Source: Epiperipatus broadwayi (Eukaryota > Onychophora > Udeonychophora > Euonychophora > Peripatidae). Taken from it: a stretch of DNA of 64,000 nt. The stretch is taken from contig JAQFVV010000001.1 of NCBI GenBank assembly GCA_028023455.1, positions 22,339,401 through 22,403,400 of the forward strand, given 5' to 3'. The position numbers and the translations under genes are program-made. Of this stretch, positions 47,085 through 59,300 are shown in pieces; the first letter of the stretch is position 1; every line of letters begins with the position of its first letter. Under the pieces are notes generated by a model, which saw only the letters and a list, made by a program, of their open reading frames with translations, did not search any database and was not told the DNA's origin.

Positions 47085-47265
47085 CATTTGTCTGTGCTTT
47101 TAGCATAGAAAAAAAGCCATGACCGGCTAGCTGGCAGGAACTCTTTCTGTGTTTTATCGTAGAAAGAAGCCTCTTAGGTTGGCTGAGGCTGCCATGAGGA
47201 CTCTTTCCGTGTTTTATCATCGAAAGAAACCTTTTAGGTTGGGTGTAGGCTGCTGGAATGGTATA
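47085..47265. repeat. Three diverged ~60-bp tandem units with coding-like character
   Basis: Units share CT(T/C)TTTC(T/C)GTGTTTTA(T)C, GAAAGAA(G/A)CC and TTAGGTTGG. The last two (about 47140-47199 and 47200-47262) are closest; the first (47085-47139) is more diverged. The plus strand is open for 63 codons (47149-47340), giving a twice-repeated FY-R/H-RKKP-RL pattern. No protein recognised. Confidence 0.6.
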
Positions 47266-48038
47266 TTTTTAGGAATTGACCTAGAAATAGCACCATCATG
47301 CGGCGGACACGATAGATTAGAAAACAACCATTATTATTAATCTCCATCTCAAAGTAAAGGAGTACTTATTGTTTTTTTTATTATTATTTTTATTAGTATT
47401 ACTTTCATTCATTAGCATAGATAAATAAAGTTGCTGAGTTTTAAAGTTTGTCTAATGTTAGTATTTAAATTGATATCTTGCTTGGTTGGTATTATTAAGA
47501 ATACCCCAAGTATATAACATTTATATATCATTTTCAATGTAAAAAATCTCATAATGTGGAAAAATGTTATACTAGGACTTTAGCAGCAATCATTGCAATA
47601 AATTATAGCTAAGAAATGATGGATCTAGGCAGAAGTAATAGTATTTACATATAGATAATTCTGGAATAAAAAAAAACCAAAATAAGTTTGTAAACAAATA
47701 AAATGTATAGAGACAGTGAATTAAGTTTCATTGTATATCTCATTTTTTGTATATTTAAACTGACATGGTTTTATTTTCATGATTTTCTTTTGTTTCAACT
47801 GTTTTGCTCTCATTTTTCTTTCTCTCTATATAAAGCACAAAGATTAATTGCAAAAAGTATAAAGGCAGTTTAGTCAATGCTTTTTGTAGTGCCAGTTTTA
47901 AAGTTCAATATATTTTGAATATAAATAACTTTTATCATAATATAAACAGTCAAGACTCTTTTAGATAATGATAGTAATTGTGTTCAAAACAGATTGAACT
48001 TCAAAATTCACATTATAAGGAATAAAGAGTATATTTTC

Positions 48039-48056
48039 TGTGTGTGTGTGTGTGTG
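48039..48056. repeat. (TG)n microsatellite
   Basis: An uninterrupted run of about nine TG dinucleotides. Confidence 0.95.
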
Positions 48057-49244
48057 GGTATAATCACAAATTAGATAAAGAATGTATTGTATAGTTTTCA
48101 TTTTTTGAACTTGCCTTCATTAATAAACTATTTTTCTGTTTCATAACTTTAAAATCCTTGCTTTAAAATTAATCTTGAACACTATAACAATGCAGGCCAT
48201 AATAATTTTTAATGTTTGATGAAAACTTGTTCACAGTTCTTGTTGCTTTTCATTTTATAATTGTATGGTATTTTCCAAACTTTCAATGATTGTCAACTGT
48301 AAGTATTATCAGTTATCAAACAGATTTCAGTCTTTCATAAATTATAATGCCACTCTTGTGTTTGTTTGTTTTTTTCAGATTATTTATATTTTCTTTTTTT
48401 TTCTTGGAAAAGACCAAAAACTTTGTAGCTATCTTTCATGTCCATACAATTGTATGAAATTTATTAAATCATTTCATTTAGGATACATTGAATATTAAGT
48501 TATAATAACTACTTCGTTTCTATCCATTTCCAGTGCACACAGTCTCTGTTTTAGGCAGTTTCATTGTCTGTTCTCCATGAGTGAGAATACTTTATATGAT
48601 GATTCGAAATATTTTTGTTCTATAGTAGAATTATTTGTGCTTTAAAACTGCTAAAGTTGTATCTTTACAACATGATAAGAATTTATTGTAGACTGAAACA
48701 AACTTTAAATTTGTGTTTGGATGATATGAACAAAAAGAATATTTCAATAGAGAATATTAAGAAAGAAAGCTTTGAGTCTATACAAAAACTTTAACAAAGG
48801 ATCTGTTAAAAAGCAATTTACTCCAAAAAAGAAATGATTGTATAGATTTAGAAATCAGAATAACTTCAAAATGAAGCAAGCCTAAATTAACTTGCATTTC
48901 TCAATTATTTTAAGTGAAATTTTAATCTTCTAATAGGACAGTACAATTGTTTTTGCTGGGATCATAAAAACATGCTGTTATTTGTATAGTTAAGTACATT
49001 TGAAAATAATGATTTAATATCATGTAGACATTGTATCTTTTGCATTTCATCATCATCAATTTTTATCACTAGAAAAATGAAGAAGGGTTATCAAATTTAT
49101 TTTTTTTAGAGTGATTATCTTTCCTTGTATACATATCTAGATTTGAATACAATATATTCATGTGTATTTTTAATTTATTTCTTACAGCCTTTCTCATAAT
49201 ATAATTTTCAGATTGAATTATCTTGTGGATTATATATTAACCAC

Positions 49245-49650
49245 ATATGTACCCAGACTATGGAAAACCATTGTAATTAATTGGTTGCTTTAACAAATTT
49301 TAATCATGCATGGTATTACTGTGGAGTTGCGAACTACACAATATCACACTACACAAACTAAATGTAAATACGGTACTATCACATCTACTTTTTCCCTCTC
49401 ACTAAATATCACATTTCAAACATGAATATATGTACTACAATCACATTTTGTTCATGATTTAAATACTATACCTGTTTAGTTCTGTACTGTAGTCCAAAGC
49501 ACATTTTTTTCTGAGTGTTTTTGTCTTGAAAAAGTTTTATTCTAATTTTTTTTTTTAGAATCCAGAAATGTACCCAGCCTATGAAAAGGCCATTGTATAT
49601 TTTTGTAATTGGTTGTTTTTAAGAAATTACTTCCTTTGCATAAAATGCTT
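49245..49650. repeat. Two direct copies of a ~70-bp sequence about 320 bp apart
   Basis: TGTACCCAGACTATGGAAAA with CCATTGTAATTAATTGGTTG (from 49249) and TGTACCCAGCCTATGAAAA with CCATTGTATATTTTTGTAATTGG (from 49569) are related. The segment between is non-coding. Confidence 0.55.
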
Positions 49651-49909
49651 TGTAAAAAATGATTACAATTTATTACAAATAATATTTTTTTCCTTGAAAA
49701 ATACATTATCAAACAAAGAAATGTTTAACTCGAATATCACGTGACAGTTTTAAGGACATTTATATGTTTTATATATGATATTAAAATTCTTTATTGTATA
49801 TATACAAGTACATATTTAAAATACAGTTATATAAGCATTATTATTTGTAATGCTTGGATGAAAATGCAGTCATATATTATTGATAATTGATACTTGATAT
49901 AATTAATGT

Positions 49910-50165
49910 TTGTCTTTTGATAGCCAGTCACGGCCACTTAATAGCATCGTTTATGTGTTAAAACACATAAAAATGCCGTTTACACAGCCTAAACTTACAG
50001 CTAAGAAAACAGTTGTGTTTATCTTAGCCATTACAGGCCGCTTGATGGCTTTGCACAGAAATATTATGGCCTTATTTGTGCTTTGTGACACTTTATGCGA
50101 ATTCACACTATTCATTAATTGCTACCGTATTGTCTGAAGGTGTTTGGATTTCAAGTGGCCACAAG
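49910..50165 (+). repeat. Interspersed repeat of unknown class, GC-balanced
   Basis: Contains CAGGCCGCTTGATGGCTTTGCA (50033-50054), TTATTTGTGCTTTGTGACACTTTATG and GTATTGTCTGAAGGTGT. The same blocks in the same order occur on the minus strand at 13175-13440. The plus strand is open for 75 codons, but the shared property between copies is DNA similarity rather than a conserved frame, so I treat it as a repeat. Confidence 0.65.
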
Positions 50166-50439
50166 TTTTGATATCTCCATACCATAGTAATTTAATTTCT
50201 TAAATTATACAGTCTGTCATTAAGAATTGTCACACTGTCCCAGCCTTTCCTATCCAATGTGGAATTTGCAAAATATTGGGAAAGGGTAGAGACGAACACG
50301 TTTTGACCGAGCTCACGCGAAACTCATGCTTTCGCAAGAAATTATATGAGACAAATAAAATGGCACACAAATTGTGTCACTTACCAATGTCAGTCAGGCT
50401 CCTGCAACCGAATGTATTCCATTCTTAAAAATAAAATTT

Positions 50440-50950
50440 TAAAGACGTAGTAGGAAAAAAGATAAAAGGATCAAAAAATGTCATTAATAGTAAGGGCAAA
50501 ATAGAAATCGCATAATTAAAATCACCATACAGCCAAAAAAAAAAAAGTCGCCGTATTTTAAATCTGAAAAAATGAAATGTGTAAAAGTCTGAAGTTTTGA
50601 TGTTATTGTAATTTTTTTTGTGCTGGTGTGTTGAAAGGATCAAAAAATATAATTAATAGGAAAAGTTTTTTTTTTAAAATGGCAAAATAGACATCGCATA
50701 ATAGAAATAAAGCCAAAAAAAAAATCACCGCATAGTCACCGTCTTTTTTAAAAAAAAAAGTCAACAAAAGTTGAAAAAGTCAAAAGTTTTGATCTTATTT
50801 TAATTTTTGGGTGGGGGGGGAGGTGAGAAATACTTTTCTTCACTGAGACAAGATTTTTTAAAAAAGGTAATAAAAATTAATTTCAAAAATAAAAGTTGAA
50901 GTCAAAAAAAAAAAACGCCCGTATAGCCAAAAAAACAACAACAAAACACT
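50440..50950. repeat. Diverged ~180-bp tandem repeat with a dispersed relative at 52545-52630
   Basis: Blocks AAGGATCAAAAAAT, GGCAAAATAGA(A/C)ATCGCATAAT, AGCCAAAAAAAAA, TCGCCGTATTTT and AAAGT(C)TGAAGTTTTGAT recur about 178 bp apart (from 50470 and 50635), with a decayed third unit to 50950. A short fragment (AAAAGATCAAAAAAATCGCC) lies at 52582-52601. Confidence 0.65.
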
Positions 50951-50959
50951 AACAAGACA

Positions 50960-53100
50960 TTTTGTTACGCTCTTAAATTTCACGAGATTGCAACATATGG
51001 TGGCTGATCGAGGGCGCCACCAAGCATTTCTGCCTAGACTGTATTATAAAATTTCTATAATAACGGTTAATTTATTTACGAACGGCAATCACCAAATGTA
51101 AATCTTAAAATAATTTTCTTTTAATGGACCAAAAGATTATAAAATGAATTATAAGAATTAATTATAATAAACAAAAAAAAAAAACAAATCAACACTTCAC
51201 TATCGTTGAAATATTTATTATACCTTTATTCTATTTGTTGGTTATTCCCTTCCCTCGTACTTGTCAAATCAAACCCTCCCGATCCTTTTTTTTTCTAATC
51301 AAGAATTAACATGTATTGTTCTCGAAGGAACATGCGCCGTCACTTTACCAATTGTACAGTATTTTCATCAAATATCATGGTATATAACTATGAGTGAACT
51401 CAAGGGTGACTTACTATAAGAGTGTGTTTGTTAAAAACAAATGCATTCAAACCTCCTCTTTCTAATGTTAAATCTTTTCATCTTAAATTTTTACTTGTCC
51501 TTGGATCGAGTATACAATTTTTTTTATTCATATCTGTACATTATAAGAACAACAATCATAGAAACTAAAGGTAAGTTTAATTAATAGAACGTAACCCAAA
51601 AAAATAATAATAATAATAAAAAACAATATAATGTGGATTAATTTGAATTAGTAAATACATCTACTTAAAAACTACATATCCCTCCCTTTCTATTGCTGAA
51701 ACTTTGAGATATTTGAAGTGAAGGCTTTTTCTTTCTTTTTTAAATTCTATTACGCAAATGTCTCTTGAAATTATAATAAAAAAAAAGTCTATTTACCCTG
51801 ATCGATCAGTGTAGATCCTGTGTGGGTGGAATGTTCACTTTATATTCATCGTGGTTTGTCCGGGATCTTCTTCCAGTCCGTTCTCCTCGGCTAGCTCTCG
51901 ATGTCCGGCATTTACAAGGCAGTTCCAGGTGGTAATAGGAAGAGGTTCCCAAAAAGGAAAGTTCTATTAGATCTAGCCACTTAACATTTTCTCATTGCGC
52001 TTTCTTTTTATTTATTTTTTTTATGTAATGTTACGATTTTTACTATTGACTAGTCCGAGCCAAATTTAAACTTATAGATTAGGTATTGACCTCGCCAGAA
52101 ATCCAATTAATTTAAACAAAAGGAAAGTCCGTAATTTATAGGTTTTTTTTTAAAAGTCTCAGTTCACACCTTTAATGTTCTCTTCTTTTATTTCATATTT
52201 TATTTTAAAATCCCAAAGAAACATTCCAATTGATTAGCGTAATAGATAGCATAAAATACCTTCACTATCAAAGCCCCAACAATAGAACTAAATACTTTCT
52301 TTTCCCTTCTATCTTTAAGAATTTTTTTAAAGACTAAACAAAAGACAAACTTTTATCAAAAACATGCAAGATCTTAATCTAATTTATTTTATCTTCTCAA
52401 AAACTCCATTTTAAAATTAAGTGTTAATTTTTTTTTTTTTTTTAAATTATGAATTATAAAACGATATTTATATTTTTACAAAATATGTGTGTATATATAG
52501 TGTATGAGTATGAGCTGACATAAAAATACCAGCTCAACACTAAAAATGAAATATTAAAAGACGAAGTAGAAAAAATTGAAAAGATCAAAAAAATCGCCGT
52601 ATTTTTAAAATTGCGGCCTGGTATCATTACATTTTATTGTTTTAATACATAAACAACACCGAAAAGACAACTGTCAGGGTTATTAATATTTGTGGATTTT
52701 CTTTATGAGTTAAGTTCAAATCTAAGTCAAATAGAACTTGAATATTTTACCTGGTTGCAATCAGATTTAGGATTTTTTTTCAAGTAGTCAGCTCATAGCT
52801 AACGTAGTTAGTCACTCAATATTGCTATTTAAATTAGAGTCTAGTTTTATTATCTCATCATTCAGCTTTTGCATGTCTAGTGAAAATTATTTCTTGTTTT
52901 TTCTTGTGTAAGATATTAAGAAGAGGAGAAGATTTAAATACTGTTATTCATTTTATCTTTATGCAAAAATCCTTGGATAAATAAATAAGTTATGATATTG
53001 ACTGTTAAGACTGGAATCTTAAGTCATATGTATATTATGAATCATTAATTTAAGCATTTTCCTGAAGATTTGTAATGATGGTGTTCTAGTTGTATTTTTA
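50960..53100. other. Intron stretch with GC-balanced patches, no supported gene
   Basis: Patches at 50975-51040 (GGCGCCACCAAGCATTTC), 51240-51400 and 51800-51990 are less A+T-rich. None has a protein motif I recognise. They may be SINE or DNA-transposon fragments. The rest is A+T-rich. Confidence 0.5.
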
Positions 53101-53114
53101 TATTGGACATTCAA

Positions 53115-53312
53115 CTGTTAGTAATAACACATCAAACAGGTTAGTATATGCACAATATTTCGAGAGATATTATTCTCCCCTCTTCTTCAGGTGTTGCTGG
53201 CCTGATCAGTGACAGTACTATCATGGAATTCGAACCTGGATGGACTCTTATATTTTTGAGTATTGAATTTTAAGGTAACGCTCTAACCAATTGAGCCATT
53301 CTGCCAAAGGCA
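53115..53312 (-). mobile_element. tRNA-derived SINE, best-preserved copy
   Basis: On the minus strand: A box within AATGGCTCAATTGGTTAGAGC (about 53284-53304), B box GGTTCGAATTCC (about 53224-53235, a good match to GGTTCGANTCC), family core CAGGCCAGCAACACCTGAAG, then CTCTCGAAATATTGTG and the tail TGTTATTACTAACAGTTGAA. Related to 22405-22575 and 33126-33440. Confidence 0.9.
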
Positions 53313-53874
53313 ACAGTCAGTAGAAATTTCATATACTTATCTATGATGTTCCTCCTGATTTCTCCACTTTTTCCTAAGAGCAAAGTTGATTAGTGTTTCT
53401 ATACATTATGTATAGTCACAGATGTGAGCAGCTTTTTTAAATTTTCTTCTTTGTACTTCTTTTTCTCTATCCAATATTTTTGTATTTTCCCAATTGAACA
53501 TATGTTCATTGGCACATACATGGTCTGCTACCTTAGACACATCTGTTTTCTCTGTGGCCTACAGTGAATTTAAATAAAAGTTAAAAGTGTTAAAGATAAT
53601 TTTCAAGATAAAGATAAAAATAATAATTACTATACCTACATTTTAAAGTAAATTTTAGATTTTTAAGGATTTGCTATTAATTGGGTGATTCTGCAACTTT
53701 CTTGAATGATCTTTACTATTCTGATAATGACTAGTGGAATCCAGTTGAAATGTTATATGTAATTCTAAAATTAACAGTAAACAAATATATACATGGACAA
53801 ATATAAAATAAATATTTATATCGTTTACCCATGAAAATTTTTGCTTTAATATATATATATACTGTATGTTATAA

Positions 53875-54415
53875 TAGGCAAAATTCTCTCCATACAGTAG
53901 TGCCACTCTAAGCAAGACAGAGTAATCAATGGATGCCAGAAGGCTTGTGCATAAAATCCCTATCTAGTGCCTACTCATCCAATATCCCCAAACTAGTTTC
54001 TGGCTTATGGCCTTCGTCAGTGAGGAGCCATGGCGATCCAAGCCCCTTAGCCTATATAGTCATATGAGTACTGACTAATGGGCTTGGATTGAAAACATTA
54101 AGGTGTTTTCAATTTAAGACTCATAGTTTTGTAGTTAAATGGAGATAAAAGGTGGTTGCTGGAGGGTTGCATTAGATCCTAAGATCTAGATGCAGTGCTC
54201 TCAGATCCAAGGCTCCTCACTGATGAAGGCCATGAGCCAGAAACTAGCCTGAGGATATTGGATGAGTAGGCACTAGATGGGGAATTTATGCATGTCTTCT
54301 GGCATCTATTGATTACTCTGGTTGGCACAGGGTGGATTACAGTGTGGAGAGTTTTGCCTGTTTAGTAACAGTTATGCACTAGCATAAGAGATGGTGATCA
54401 TGTGATATTTAAATA
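53875..54415. mobile_element. Foldback/TIR element family T, copy A
   Basis: Imperfect inverted arms of about 150 bp enclose an A+T-balanced centre. Left arm: GGCAAAATTCTCTCC...GATGCCAGAAGGC...CTACTCATCCAATAT...AAACTAG. Right arm: CTAG...ATATTGGATGAGTAG...TGGCATC...GAGAGTTTTGCC (to about 54359). The right subterminal TGATCATGTGATATTTAAA follows. Internal marker GGTTGCTGGAGGGTTG at 54153. No open reading frame of interest. Confidence 0.88.
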
Positions 54416-55946
54416 GTGATAGTGGGCAAAGTATTTGTAAAATAATGTTGGAATTTTTGATAAATAAGAAGATATTGGCATGTACCAATGTCCCTTCTAA
54501 GCTCTATGTCTGCTTACTTTGAGATTGATGATTGATTTAAGAATTCATAACTCAATACTAGCACACTTTTTCAGAACAATACAATTCACACATTTAAACA
54601 CAATTTAATACAATATTTAAAATCATATGAGGCTACAATTTCATATTTTTTCACAGATCAATTATTGATTTTCTATGGAATACTAATGTTCTGCAGAACA
54701 GTTTGGGAAATGGTGTTTTAAACTATCATACTTTATTATTAATTAACCATAGTTAACTCCCTAAATACAATATTTATTTACAATTATCATTTACACACAA
54801 ATACTATAAATAAACTCTTACTACAAAATATATAAAATTTAATTACACTTCAATATAATCCATAGTTTATTATATTATTATTATGTTTGGTTCGAAACTC
54901 AGTAATTGAATGATAGCATCTAACATGATGGGATTTGAACAATGCATAAAATAACTATAAAACTTCAGAATGAAATAAACTAAAATCAATTTTATTTTCA
55001 ACTAATAATTATAAATTATAAATGGCATGATAACATTAATGTTTTGTATCAAAGGTAGTAAATATTTATTATTTACAGTACTTGCATTATCTTGACAAGC
55101 CTTAGCAGCTTATATATCTTATAATAAAAATCACGTAAGCCTGTAAACTGAGTCCTGCATCCTCTTTATATACTTCAGTGGAGATAAATTGGATAGAACC
55201 AATTAATCTTATTTCTTCACTAGACCAGAGGCTAGTCCTTTTTTGCTTAGTGTATGCTTTATAAATAACAACTTATGTTAAGCATATACTGCAAGTATAA
55301 TATAGTCAATAATTCAAATATATATAAAATTAAATACCACAATAATTAGAAACCATCAAAGTATAATATTAAATGCTAAGTTAGATATTTAAAGTTAAGT
55401 ACTTGATATAATTTAATATATATTGTATATATGTCATATATCTTCAAATACAGTTTGCACTATTTCTTACATTGTTTAATATTGATCTTATATTGATTAT
55501 ATTCACATTGAATTTTATGAAATCATTATTTTGATTCATTCCTAAGTATTTCAATTTTTAATGCTACCATATATACTGTTGACATTAAATAAATAATTCT
55601 ACAATTTATTATAACATCAATAATTTCTCTTTCAAATAATTTTTGCAATGTTTAATTTAATGGGGTATTTCTCCTTGAATTTTGTAACAGAAGTGCAAGC
55701 TAATATATATTTGATAGATTTTATATTAATTTTATATATTAAGTTAATTTATTTTTGAGAGATATGTATATTTAGTTGTATTTTTTTTTTTTCATAATTT
55801 GATGTTGAAAATATTGAAAGTAATAATTAAATTTTTTTTTTTATCAATTATTAATTTTTTAACTTAATTTCTACAATTTCATATTATAATTTTTATTTAG
55901 TATTACTAATTTATATTATGCTAATTATATAATTTTCTTCCTTTAG

Positions 55947-56092
55947 AATGCAAATTTCTTTCTATGTCCAAGTCACTTCAAAAAGTAAGACCCCATTCAG
56001 CACGATCACCAACACCGAAACGACGAGGAAGCTCTCCTAGTGGTAAAGCATCTTCATCCCGAAGTTCTGGTGGGCAGAAATTCTTTGGCTAA
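55947..56092 (+). CDS. Ser/Pro/Arg-rich exon following the doublecortin domain
   Basis: The acceptor ends TTTAG at 55946. The first two bases complete a Glu codon begun in the 31615-31711 exon, giving ...DSD-E-C-K, which matches the 'NECRV' end of DC domains. It then encodes LSMSKSLQKV and HSARSPTPKRRGSSPSGKA. A basic Ser/Pro-rich linker follows the second DC domain in DCX and DCLK proteins. The frame runs to TAA at 56090-56092 after GGQKFFG. Alternatively a donor (G|GTAAAG at 56043, or GTGGGC at 56070) could splice to exons outside the window. I therefore give the 3' limit as the stop, with the true limit uncertain. A stop here would make a kinase-less, DCX-like product. Confidence 0.8.
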
Positions 56093-56245
56093 AATGATAC
56101 TGATATTGAGTCACTATACTTTTAACTCTAATAATTCCATCTTTTATAGAATATATTATATAAAATTCTTTGATGATGGAAAATATTTAAGAAATTTGTA
56201 TTATAAAAATTATCAGCATTATTATATAAATTTTAATCTAAACTG

Positions 56246-56395
56246 AAAATAATTACTTACCTGTATTGTCTATTTGTGTGTTATTATTAATAAGTTGTTT
56301 GTATTTGAAAAGTTTAAATAAAATTTAAAATTTTCTATATATTCAACATTTAATGAGAGATGGTGGAAATAGTCCAACATATTATCACATGAAAA
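56246..56395 (+). mobile_element. SINE 3'-tail fragment next to the doublecortin-like exon
   Basis: ACCTGTATTGTCTATTTGTG, TTGTTTGTATTTGAAAAG and TTCAACATTTAATGAGAGATGG match the tail of the 33126-33440 SINE, including the terminal GGAAATAGTCCAACATATTA. It contains AATAAA near 56319, which could serve as a polyadenylation signal for a transcript ending after the 56092 stop; that is inference. Confidence 0.75.
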
Positions 56396-56399
56396 TAAT

Positions 56400-59300
56400 A
56401 AGATTTTGAGTAAATTGAATAAGATATAAAATATTAAAATTTTAATATTATATATCTTTAGTCTATATTAGCAACTGTTGGAATAATAAATTAAGAGTGA
56501 TCTGTGTATTTGACTGTTTGCATGTATAATTTACAGTATTTGGGAAAAAAAAAATTGTATTTGATTAAAAATAAAAATGCATTTTTTAAGTTGGTTAAAA
56601 ATATTTCAAATGTGTGATATATATTACAAACTTCTTATAGTTTAGTAAAGATAATTATGTTGAGTTTATCATTTTATAAATTTATCTTATTGAGTATTAA
56701 AAATTTAATTAAATTTTTATTAATTTGCTGATAATTTTTATTCCAAACTAAAAAACAAAATTGTGTTGAGTGAACTCCACAGTATCATAATATGCCATAG
56801 TAGCTTTCTCTTGATTCTCTGCTGTCCTAACAGTTTATTAATTTTAATATTTTTTTTTATAATCTGTGATTATATAATTTATCATTTTATTTTCTTATTA
56901 CCTTTATAACTTGATGTTCAAGTTGAACAAGCCTTTTAGCCAATTATCATAAAAAGAGCCTAAAAATGATTTATTTATTAAACATTTTGTTGATATAGTA
57001 TTATCAAAATTTACATTAACAATGCAATAAGTATATTAAAGACCAATTATAATAAGCCAAAATTATGAAAAATTCTAAGTGAATAATTCTTGTTGGTTTT
57101 ATAATACATTTTTATTTTTTAAATATTTATTTTGAATATGTAACATGTATCACTGCATCTCATGGGCCATCTTTATATTTTTGGTGGAAAAATTATATGT
57201 GCCCATCTGAGTTTCTGCTAAAAGTAATGTTATTACTTAAATATTAATGTCTAATGATACCAGTAAAAGAAAAAACCCTTTTAAAAACATTGAATATATT
57301 GTGGTGAAATTCGAATGGGTTCCTAAAGTAAGAAATGGTAATGATGCCTTTTATTATTATTATGTAAGTATTGCCAGGATTATACTGAAGTTCTAAACAT
57401 TTGTTTTCAGAATAGGAGCAAATTTATTTTATAGATAAACATTCAGAATCCAGTTTCTGTTGTTGCAAAACGTTTATATAATTAATTAATTTTGCATACA
57501 AGTTTATTGAATTTGTACATTATATTTGTATGTATATTGAGTATATGTATGTATAAGTGTTTATGTGTGAATAGAGTTTTGGCTTCTTTGATGTGTGGCT
57601 GCTTTTCATTAGCTATATATAAGTCCTGATGTTTTGGCTAAGTGGCTGGTCAGTAGCAATTGTGGATGCCTTGATAGTAGGAAACATTTTGTTGATTATA
57701 GCAGTGAGGTTTGGCCACAATATCAGTGCTGTAATATGTAGTAATAAATAATCATACTCTTGGAATAACCCAAAAATAATATTCTCATTTTTTGTCTATG
57801 AAAATGTTTATTTTAACATTACTTTATGTGTATTATATATGAAATATTTATTTTATATTTTAAATCATATTTACAATTTTTTTTTTAAATTTATAATTTT
57901 AAATTACAACATTGATGAATATCATCATTATTTTCAGCCATTACTAACCCATTGCAAAATGAAAGCCTTTGAATTTATTCTAATATTTATTATTCATTAT
58001 TTCTGTTCTCCACATTATTCCAATAAACTTTTTTTATGTCATTTATCCATCTATCTTACCTGGTTTCTCAGCTTTTATAAATTTTTTGAGATCAATTTGT
58101 CCATCTATCTATTGACATCTCATTTAGTAGTATAATAGCTTATTTGTTCTCTCTTTATATTATTTCATTTTTATTTCTCCAAGTTAATCCTATCGTACAT
58201 TTTTTATATTTTTATATATGTACTCTAATTTCTGTATTGTTTTTTTTTTAAATATTCAAGTTTAGATAAATTGGTAAGTACTAATAGATCACATTTGTTA
58301 AAACTTACAAGCACATTTTTTTTTTAAATTTTATTATCGAAAATACTTTATTATGTTTCCATGTATAATTATTATTGTTGTTATTATTTTTTTACTGTGA
58401 TTTTTTCTAATTGTTGTACTATTATTTGATAGCACTTGTAACATTTTCAGCGATTTGCAAAAATCTCCAAATATTTTTTATTATTTGTTTTTTTTTTTCA
58501 TTTTAATTCACAAAATGCTTTCCCTAAAATTAATGTAAAAAGTTTTGGATAAATGAAATATCCTGATCAGTGTTAATTTTCTTAGTTATTGATATTGCAT
58601 TTTGAGAAATGTGTTTATGTTATGATATTCTAAAAACTTTAATTACAGCAGAAATTTTTTATAGTACTGAATACTTATTTTGTAATCTATGAATCCAATG
58701 CAAAGTTTACATTTCATATTCACTAATTCTTATTATAACTTGTTAACATTTGTATATAATTTGTTTATTTCAAGTATTTCTAAATCCAGCTAGTTTATTT
58801 GGTTCTCTTGAATCTAAAGTTTTTTCTTGAAAATTTGTATTATATAACTGATAAATTGTAATTCCTATTCTCTCCCCATCCACCCCTAAATATCAATATT
58901 ATTATTATATTCTTAATATTCATTTTCATTTAGACATTTTGTATATAATTTTGTCAATACATTCTCTAATTCTTCACTTCCTTTTTTAAAAGGGTTACTA
59001 TTAATTCATCATTTCCTCTGAGATATTTTGTTTCATGCTCTGCATAGTTTTTATCATGAATAATCTCTATAGTAACAGTGCTTTATTTTTACTCTTATTC
59101 AAAAAATAATATGCAGTGTTAGATGTCCTATCATAATGAAAGCATTTTTATAATAATGTGCAAATATTATTTTAGTTTGCTTGAATAAATATCTCAACCT
59201 TTTTTCAAATTCTTAAGTAGGATTTCAATTTTTCATTTTTAACAAGTTTTTTGGCATCAAAAAATTCAAGATTTTAAAATTACAATTATTGTTAGTTTTT

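Larger units (their letters stand above)
31712..55946 (+). other. ~24.2-kb phase-1 intron of the doublecortin-like gene
   Basis: GT (31712) to AG (55946) with a polypyrimidine acceptor (TTTTCTTCCTTTAG). The two flanking exons join in frame to recreate the conserved Glu-Cys pair. The intron holds a SINE (33126-33440), an LTR-element PBS relic (38713), a hAT-type MITE (41607-42056), a higher-order tandem array (45840-46850), other minisatellites, a second SINE (53115-53312) and a foldback element (53875-54415). Most of 33.5-41.6 kb and 42.1-45.4 kb is plain A+T-rich sequence in which I see nothing else. Confidence 0.85.

Noticed and set aside
54209-54260. CTGATGA ... GAAAC in family T resembling a hammerhead ribozyme core
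   Set aside because: Stem II would be only about three base pairs with an A-A closing mismatch. No NUH cleavage triplet can be paired to close stem III, and other copies read TTGATGA or CTGATAA.
57839-58135. 98-codon open stretch
   Set aside because: Composed of Tyr, Phe, Ile and His from A+T-rich codons, with no motif, splice context or base-composition shift. The same applies to 32741-33025, 60667-60879 and 63372-63623.
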